Assembly: GCA_903911805.1 (NCBI GenBank) | Contig: CAIWET010000646.1 | Span: forward strand, 1-13,093 | Source: an uncultured Ignavibacteria bacterium | GTDB taxonomy: Bacteria > Bacteroidota > Ignavibacteria > Kapaibacteriales > UBA2268 | DNA length: 13,093 bases | Direction: 5' to 3' | In this document: positions 8,769 through 13,093 of the stretch, piece by piece | Layout: each line of letters begins with the position of its first letter | How positions within the stretch are numbered: position 1 is the first letter of the stretch | Translations under genes and position numbers: made by a program | Notes under the pieces: generated by a model | What the model saw: only the letters and a program-made list of their open reading frames with translations | What the model was told of the DNA's origin: nothing | Databases searched by the model: none

Positions 8769-9509
8769 TTATTTAAATTCTTTAATAATAATATATGAAG
8801 GACCAATATATTTTTTTCCTTTTGCAGATTTACCTGTTGGAGGAGGATTTAAAGCATCAACGTCTTCATTAGATGCTAATGAAATTCTTGAAGCATCAAT
8901 ACCATTTTTTTCGAAATATGCTTTTAAGCTGTTAGCTCTTTCTTCAGTTAATTTTGCGTTAGCAGCTTTGTCAGCGCCATTGTCAGGATAACTTGCAATT
9001 ACAAATTTAATTGCTTTGTTTTCAGATAAAGCATTTTTCATGTTTTCTAAGAAAACTTCAGCACCAGTTCTTAAAGCACCTTTGCCAGAATAGAAAGGAG
9101 AAACTGCAATTTTCATTCTTGATTCTTTAACTAAAGGTTTAGCTAAAAAGTCTTTTGAAAATTCTGTATAATTTTTTGATTCTGGGAAAGTAAAATCGAA
9201 AGTTTCTTTCATATACTGTTCGCCAACGCCAAGTTCGCTATGAATTCTGAAAGTATATCTTTTACCTGGTTTTAAACCTGTAATATAATATGAACCATCA
9301 GCTGGTAAGCTTTTAGTTGTAGTGAATTTTTTTCCTGTTTCGTCGAATACGTCAATACTGATTTTTACTGGCTTTTTAGTAACTTCGTTATAAACAACGC
9401 CATTTAAAGCAACAACAGTATTTGAGAATGCTCCACCTTGAGCAAAAATATGACCGAAAGCAAAACAGCCAATTATGGCAACAAGTATTAAATTTTTAAT
9501 AGTTCTCAT
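8769..9509 (-). CDS. Exported protein with carboxypeptidase-regulatory-like domain and OmpA-like peptidoglycan-binding domain
   Basis: This 246-residue envelope protein has an N-terminal signal. Cleavage after A23 (IFA|Q) fits signal peptidase I, but IIG-C15 also fits a lipobox, so it may be a lipoprotein. Residues about 32-110 look like a carboxypeptidase-regulatory/Cna-B-like beta-sandwich (NGVVYNEVTKKPV..., DGSYYITGLKPGKRYTF). Residues about 132-246 resemble the OmpA C-terminal domain. D176 (YPDNG) and R191 (TEERANS) are 15 residues apart, the same spacing as the diaminopimelate-binding Asp271/Arg286 of Acinetobacter OmpA. The usual HTD is YPD here, and the NRR motif near the end is absent. 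There is no beta-barrel. The start overlaps the stop of the WD40 gene by one base (TAATG), with GGGAGG at 9519-9524 as the ribosome site. It is likely a periplasmic peptidoglycan anchor. Confidence 0.8.
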   Translation of the reverse strand: MRTIKNLILVAIIGCFAFGHIFAQGGAFSNTVVALNGVVYNEVTKKPVKISIDVFDETGKKFTTTKSLPADGSYYITGLKPGKRYTFRIHSELGVGEQYMKETFDFTFPESKNYTEFSKDFLAKPLVKESRMKIAVSPFYSGKGALRTGAEVFLENMKNALSENKAIKFVIASYPDNGADKAANAKLTEERANSLKAYFEKNGIDASRISLASNEDVDALNPPPTGKSAKGKKYIGPSYIIIKEFK

Positions 9510-10528
9510 TATTTTTTGCCTCCCTTCTTTTTAGCTTTTGTGTCAACAGGTTTACCTGATTCTCTTAACATTACTTTTACATTGCCATCTGCACATCCAA
9601 CAATTATTTTGCTGTAATCACTTACTAAATCTACGGTCCAAACTTCAGCACCGATATTTTCAGTATATTTACATTCGCCAGTTGACAAGTCCCATAATTT
9701 AACAGTACCGTCTAAACTACCGCTTACGATTGTATTGTTGTCTTCAGCAATAGATATATCTTGAACTAAATCATTGTGAGCTTTGATTTTTCTTTTTAAT
9801 TCGCCTCTCAAATAATCCCATACAAAGATGTTTCCATCTTGATCTGAAGAAATCAAAATTGAGCTATTCGCTTTAAGCGAGAATAAAACAGTTAATACTG
9901 GAGCTTCGTGACCTGATAAAGTCATAATTGGTAACTTTTCTGTTAAATCAGTTGACCAAATTTTGATAGTTTTATCATCGCTGCAAGAAGCAAGATATTT
10001 TCCATCATAACTAAAAGCAACATTATTAGTTGTTTCAGTATGACCTTTCAAAGTTTTAATCTCAGTTTTTAAAGCATAATCCCATAATTTAATGGTTTTA
10101 TCAAAACTAGTTGAAGCAACTAAAGTACTGTTATCTCTCTGGTCGAAATAAACGCCAATTACTTGGTCTGTATGACCATATAAAGTAGCAACTTCTTTTC
10201 CAGTTTCAACTTCCCAGATTTTTACTGTATGATCAGCTGAACCACTGGCTAAGTATTTATCATCGCCAGAAAAAGAAACGTTATTCACTGGTCCTAAATG
10301 GCCTCTCAAAGTACGAAGTTCTTTAAGATTTACAAGATCCCATATTTTTATGGTTTCGTCAACACTGCTGGTGGCACATTTGGTATTGTCTTCGTTGACA
10401 AATACGCCCAATACTTCGTCGTCGTGTTTACCCATAACTTCGACTTTGTACTTCAACGGCTCAGCGAAAAGCGAGCTGATAGCAAAGCTAAATGCAATCA
10501 GGAGTAAAAAACTAAGTTTTCTAATCAT
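9509..10528 (-). CDS. Exported seven-bladed WD40 beta-propeller protein
   Basis: The 339-residue protein starts with a clear signal peptide (KLSFLLLIAFSFAISSLFA, predicted cleavage after A22), so it should act in the periplasm or at the envelope. Seven WD units follow. Their GH-like starts are near residues 35, 77, 118, 162, 206, 250 and 292, and their WD-like ends are IKIWDL, VKIWEV, IKLWDY, IKIWST, IFVWDY, VKLWDL and VKVML. Together they form one complete canonical propeller. The last blade is degenerate, and the protein ends in a basic lysine/glycine tail (KAKKKGGKK). No enzymatic motif is seen; such propellers are protein-binding scaffolds. It is the first gene of a two-gene operon and is translationally coupled to the CRD/OmpA-like gene. 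GGAGG at 10538-10542 is a strong ribosome site. The exact partner is unknown. Confidence 0.88.
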   Translation of the reverse strand: MIRKLSFLLLIAFSFAISSLFAEPLKYKVEVMGKHDDEVLGVFVNEDNTKCATSSVDETIKIWDLVNLKELRTLRGHLGPVNNVSFSGDDKYLASGSADHTVKIWEVETGKEVATLYGHTDQVIGVYFDQRDNSTLVASTSFDKTIKLWDYALKTEIKTLKGHTETTNNVAFSYDGKYLASCSDDKTIKIWSTDLTEKLPIMTLSGHEAPVLTVLFSLKANSSILISSDQDGNIFVWDYLRGELKRKIKAHNDLVQDISIAEDNNTIVSGSLDGTVKLWDLSTGECKYTENIGAEVWTVDLVSDYSKIIVGCADGNVKVMLRESGKPVDTKAKKKGGKK

Positions 10529-10537
10529 TATTTATTT

Positions 10538-10542
10538 CCTCC
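10538..10542 (-). promoter_or_regulatory. Strong ribosome binding site of the WD40 gene
   Basis: The minus strand reads GGAGG with a 9-base spacer to the ATG at 10528. The next gene of the operon has GGGAGG (9519-9524) with the same 9-base spacer. The genes of the priA-mfd operon have no comparable site, so this pair confirms both starts and suggests strong translation of the envelope genes. Confidence 0.75.
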
Positions 10543-10620
10543 ATATATAAATTAATTACTATTTCCACTTCTTAGAAATGTAATTTACAAATATTCTAAA
10601 TATGTAGAAAGAAAAATTTA

Positions 10621-10666
10621 TTTTTTTGTGTATTTTTTTAAAAATAATGCGTTTTTTTGTGTATTT
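10621..10666. repeat. 15-bp direct repeat with 31-bp period upstream of the WD40 operon
   Basis: TTTTTTTGTGTATTT occurs exactly twice, at 10621-10635 and 10652-10666. The 31-base period is close to three helical turns, so the two T7/A7 tracts face the same side of the DNA. The near copy lies about 93 bases before the WD40 start codon. A loose -10-like TAGAAT sits on the minus strand at 10593-10598, without a good -35. The repeat could be an UP-element-like curved region or a regulator site; both readings are inference. Confidence 0.55.
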
Positions 10667-10719
10667 ACTATGATTTTTTATTCGATTTGACCTTTATTAA
10701 AGTAAATCTTTCATTCTGA

Positions 10720-10738
10720 GTAATTTTCCAAAAATTAC
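10720..10738. repeat. Short AT-rich palindrome, 8-bp arms
   Basis: GTAATTTT and AAAATTAC are perfect inverted arms around CCA. There is no following T-run on either strand, so it does not look like an intrinsic terminator. It lies in the non-coding stretch between the lone nucleotidyltransferase gene and the WD40 operon and could be a protein-binding site or chance in AT-rich DNA. Confidence 0.4.
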
Positions 10739-10750
10739 AAACAGCAATAG

Positions 10751-10781
10751 TTAATTATTCAATGAATTTTAAAATAATTAA
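10751..10781. repeat. AT-rich inverted repeat downstream of the lone nucleotidyltransferase gene
   Basis: TTAATTATT (10751-10759) pairs with AATAATTAA (10773-10781) around a 13-base loop. It lies just after the stop of the minus-strand gene, where it could weakly slow or protect the end of the transcript. It has no G-C pairs in the core and no U-tract behind it, so a terminator role is doubtful. Confidence 0.35.
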
Positions 10782-10793
10782 TTTGAAAAAAAA

Positions 10794-11096
10794 TTATAAA
10801 ATTCTCAATCCGATTTTTTTAATATTTTCTAGTAATCCAGAAGGATCATAACCATTTATAAAGAGGTGAGGTTCAATTAGAATTTCAATTTTTCTTCGTA
10901 ACTGATACAATCGGTTAATTGATTGCAAATAATCTAAATTAAAATTATTAACTACAACGGCAATATCAATATCACTTTCATCATTATTTTTATCATTAGC
11001 ATATGAACCAAATAAAAATATTTCTTTGGTATCAAATTCTTTTAAAATTTCATTTGAAAACAATTTTGCAATTTCTATAGCTGATTCTTTATCCAT
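10794..11096 (-). CDS. Solitary MNT-type nucleotidyltransferase
   Basis: This 100-residue minimal nucleotidyltransferase has the pol-beta-type G30-S31-Y32 motif, the metal-binding D42/D44 in SDIDIAVVV and a likely third acidic residue E71 in KIEILIEPHLF. It belongs to a different subgroup from the MNT gene at 92-349: the residues after GSYA are NDKN rather than RGEE, and the C-terminal IEPxxF stretch is distinct. Relatives are often encoded beside a HEPN protein and act as its antitoxin. Here no HEPN gene or other partner ORF is visible on either side, only non-coding AT-rich sequence. No Shine-Dalgarno sequence precedes the ATG. A TTGACA lies 48-53 bases upstream on the minus strand but lacks a properly spaced -10. 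The family call is firm; the biological role is unknown. Confidence 0.82.
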   Translation of the reverse strand: MDKESAIEIAKLFSNEILKEFDTKEIFLFGSYANDKNNDESDIDIAVVVNNFNLDYLQSINRLYQLRRKIEILIEPHLFINGYDPSGLLENIKKIGLRIL

Positions 11097-11216
11097 TCCA
11101 AATAGTATTTTGTTTCTTGAAAAATGTTATAAGTATATTCAAATGTCAATAATTTGAAAATCATCTCTTTAACGAAAAAAACATCATTATATTTAACTAT
11201 CAAAATTTCCAATTGC

Positions 11217-11248
11217 TTTGGTCATGTAAAAATATTTGATTAATTTTG
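11217..11248 (+). promoter_or_regulatory. Bacteroidota-type promoter of atpDC
   Basis: TTTG at 11217-11220 is followed, after 20 bases, by TAATTTTG at 11241-11248. This matches the -33 TTTG / -7 TAnnTTTG consensus known from Bacteroides and Flavobacterium, with a spacer inside the usual 17-23 range. Transcription would start near 11255, giving a leader of about 70 bases before atpD. No good sigma-70 pair of normal spacing is seen in the same stretch. Confidence 0.55.
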
Positions 11249-11325
11249 CATCGATTGGTTTATTATAAAATTAAATTAGATAAATATAACTATAAGATAT
11301 TATAAATTAAGAGGTTAATTAAAGT

Positions 11326-12735
11326 ATGAATGAAGGACGCATAGTTCAGGTTATCGGTCCTGTAGTGGACGTTGAATTTACTGAAGGTAACATTCCTGCA
11401 GTTTTAAATGCATTACACATCAATCGTAAATCTCCTGAAACAGGCCAGGATCAGCTTTTGGTTTGCGAAGTACAGCAGCACTTAGGCGAAGACAGAGTTC
11501 GTTCAGTTGCTATGGATTCTACTGACGGTTTAGTTCGCGGTATGACTGTATTAGATACAGGTGAACCTATTAGAATTCCTGTTGGACCTAGCGTTCTTGG
11601 AAGAATGATTAACATTACCGGCGATGAAATTGATGGTAAAGGTAAAATTAATTCAGAATTTTATTCTGCAATTCACAGAAAATCTCCTCCATTTGCTTCT
11701 TTATCTACTAAAAAAGAAATGTTCGAAACAGGTATCAAAGTTATTGACCTTATCGAACCATTTACAAAAGGTGGAAAAACTGGTTTATTCGGTGGAGCTG
11801 GCGTAGGTAAAACTGTTGTTATTCAAGAATTAATCCATAATATTGCAAAGCATCACGGTGGTTATTCAGTTTTTGCTGGTGTTGGTGAAAGAACTCGTGA
11901 AGGTAATGACCTTTACATCGAAATGACCGAATCAGGCGTTTTAGCTAAAACTGCTTTAGTGTTTGGACAGATGAACGAACCTCCTGGAGCTCGTTCTAGA
12001 GTTGCTTTAACAGCTTTAACAGTTGCTGAATATTTTAGAGATCAAGAAGGAAGAGATATTCTTTTATTTATTGATAACATCTTTAGATTTATTCAAGCTG
12101 GTTCTGAAGTATCTGCACTTTTAGGCCGTATGCCTTCAGCTGTAGGTTATCAGCCAACTTTAGCAACTGAATTAGGTGAATTAGAAGAAAGAATTGCATC
12201 AACAGATAAAGGCTCTATCACATCAGTACAGGCAGTTTATGTGCCTGCAGATGACTTGACAGATCCTGCTCCTGCAAATACTTTTACTCACTTAGATGCT
12301 AAAACAGTACTTTCAAGACAAATTTCAGAATTAGGTCTTTATCCTGCAGTAGATCCATTGGATTCTACTTCCAGAATTATGGATCCTTTAGCAATTGGTT
12401 ACGAACATTATAATACTGCTATGAGCGTTAGAAAAGTACTTCAAACATACAAAGAATTACAAGATATTATCAATATTCTTGGTATGGACGAACTTTCTGA
12501 TGACGATAAACAAACAGTATTCAGAGCTAGAAAAATTCAAAAATTCTTCTCACAACCATTCTCAGTTGCTGAACAGTTTACAGGATTACAAGGTCGTTAC
12601 GTTAAAATTGCAGATACAATCGCAGGATTCAAAGCAATTCTTAATGGCGAAGCTGATCATATTTCTGAAGGTTTATTCAGCTATGCTGGAACAATTGACG
12701 AAGTATTTGATAGACATAAAAAACAAAATAAATAG
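11326..12735 (+). CDS. atpD: F1Fo ATP synthase subunit beta
   Basis: This is the catalytic subunit of the F1 head, which makes ATP from ADP and phosphate at the cytoplasmic face of the inner membrane. The 469 residues are full length for the family. What is seen: the N-terminal barrel signature GRIVQVIGPVVDVEF, Walker A GGAGVGKT (156-163), the catalytic glutamate region GERTREGNDL (near 187), Walker B ILLFIDN with D250, and the downstream SALLGRMPSAVGYQPTLATELG and SRQISELGLYPAVDPLDS motifs. The start is supported by GAGG 11 bases upstream. It is followed after 27 bases by atpC, and no other F1Fo gene is nearby. This matches the separate atpDC unit of Bacteroidota and Chlorobiota. Confidence 0.98.
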   Translation: MNEGRIVQVIGPVVDVEFTEGNIPAVLNALHINRKSPETGQDQLLVCEVQQHLGEDRVRSVAMDSTDGLVRGMTVLDTGEPIRIPVGPSVLGRMINITGDEIDGKGKINSEFYSAIHRKSPPFASLSTKKEMFETGIKVIDLIEPFTKGGKTGLFGGAGVGKTVVIQELIHNIAKHHGGYSVFAGVGERTREGNDLYIEMTESGVLAKTALVFGQMNEPPGARSRVALTALTVAEYFRDQEGRDILLFIDNIFRFIQAGSEVSALLGRMPSAVGYQPTLATELGELEERIASTDKGSITSVQAVYVPADDLTDPAPANTFTHLDAKTVLSRQISELGLYPAVDPLDSTSRIMDPLAIGYEHYNTAMSVRKVLQTYKELQDIINILGMDELSDDDKQTVFRARKIQKFFSQPFSVAEQFTGLQGRYVKIADTIAGFKAILNGEADHISEGLFSYAGTIDEVFDRHKKQNK

Positions 12736-12762
12736 TCATAAACTAATATTAAGGAATTGACT

Positions 12763-13029
12763 ATGAAGTTATTAGAATTAGATATCATTACTCCTGAGCA
12801 AATTTTATTTGAAGGAAAAGCTCAGTCAGTAACCGTTCCGGGAACAAAAAGCCCGTTTCAGGTTTTGTTTAATCACGCACCTATTGTATCATCGTTGGAA
12901 AACGGTCAGATTAAAATAGTTGATGACAACAACAAAACAATATTATTCAAGACCACTCAAGGCTTTATTGAAGTTAAAAGCAATAAAGTTAATATTTTAG
13001 TGGATAGCGCTGAAATTGAAGCTGTTTAA
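12763..13029 (+). CDS. atpC: F1Fo ATP synthase subunit epsilon, short form
   Basis: Epsilon sits on the central stalk with gamma and couples proton flow to catalysis. The 88 residues cover only the N-terminal beta-sandwich: LDIITPEQILFEGKAQSVTVPG, the NHAPIVSSLENGQI hallmark, and GFIEVKSNKVNILVDSAE near the end. The C-terminal two-helix domain that inhibits hydrolysis in many bacteria (family length about 130-140) is absent, as is usual in Chlorobiota and Bacteroidota, so this is not a truncation. I chose the ATG at 12763 because AAGGA (12751-12755) sits 7 bases before it. An in-frame TTG at 12757 would leave only one base of spacing. It is the second and last gene of the atpDC unit. Confidence 0.96.
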   Translation: MKLLELDIITPEQILFEGKAQSVTVPGTKSPFQVLFNHAPIVSSLENGQIKIVDDNNKTILFKTTQGFIEVKSNKVNILVDSAEIEAV

Positions 13030-13055
13030 CAGATTTTAATTTCTTATAATTTTTT

Positions 13056-13090
13056 AAAAAAAGCTGCTCAGATTTGAGCAGCTTTTTTTT
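13056..13090 (+). terminator. Rho-independent terminator of atpDC
   Basis: A stem of AAGCTGCTCA (13061-13070) and TGAGCAGCTT (13075-13084) around the loop GATT is extended by A-T pairs to about 15 bp. It ends in a run of eight T residues (13083-13090). It begins 26 bases after the atpC stop. The A-run on the other side would let it also work for a minus-strand transcript arriving from outside the window. Confidence 0.93.
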
Positions 13091-13093
13091 ATA

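Noticed and set aside
11126..11149. Sigma-70 promoter (TTGACA with TATAAC) for the lone nucleotidyltransferase gene
   Set aside because: The spacer is only 12 bases, too short for a working pair.
11138..11158. TTCAAAT/ATTTGAA inverted repeat as an operator for the lone nucleotidyltransferase gene
   Set aside because: Seven AT-rich pairs are expected by chance in this composition; no second copy is found.
10529..11325. CRISPR array, tRNA or riboswitch in the non-coding DNA around the lone nucleotidyltransferase gene
   Set aside because: There are only two copies of one short repeat and no cloverleaf or G/C-rich structured leader; the sequence is plain AT-rich DNA apart from the elements listed.
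12757..12762. Upstream TTG start for atpC, giving 90 residues
   Set aside because: It would leave one base between AAGGA and the start; the ATG at 12763 has proper spacing and gives the usual 88-residue protein.

Overview
The window is AT-rich DNA that fits a bacterium of the Bacteroidota/Chlorobiota (FCB) group. Three things point there. The ATP synthase beta and epsilon genes form their own two-gene unit, apart from the other F1Fo genes. Epsilon is the short 88-residue form. The atpD promoter region carries the TTTG...TAnnTTTG signature of the Bacteroidota housekeeping sigma factor. A deep-branching lineage (Ignavibacteria- or Kapabacteria-like) is possible, but that is inference.

Layout, left to right. 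Bases 92-711 (+) hold a compact MNT-HEPN pair, a type VII toxin-antitoxin module with intact catalytic motifs. Bases 754-8628 (-) are one tightly packed operon, transcribed as MFS transporter (POT-like) > priA > mfd > tsaB. Its junctions are a 1-base TAATG overlap, a 3-base gap and a 1-base gap. Bases 8769-10528 (-) are a two-gene envelope operon: an exported seven-bladed WD40 propeller protein, then an exported or lipid-anchored protein with a carboxypeptidase-regulatory-like domain and an OmpA-like peptidoglycan-binding domain. The two are joined by a TAATG overlap and end at a strong hairpin terminator (8711-8744). Bases 10529-10793 are a non-coding, A/T-tract-rich stretch with a 15-bp direct repeat and two palindromes. 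Bases 10794-11096 (-) hold a lone MNT-type nucleotidyltransferase without a HEPN partner. Bases 11326-13029 (+) are atpD-atpC, closed by a strong terminator at the window end.

How the genes work together. PriA (replication restart) and Mfd (removal of stalled RNA polymerase) both deal with blocked forks and transcription complexes and are co-transcribed here. TsaB serves t6A tRNA modification. The WD40 + CRD/OmpA pair has the same domain order as the C-terminal three quarters of the type IX secretion lipoprotein PorE (TPR - propeller - CRD - OmpA_C), but split over two coupled genes. This is the most interesting observation in the window. The rest is mostly housekeeping sequence, with two nucleotidyltransferase defence or toxin-antitoxin-like genes at its intergenic edges.
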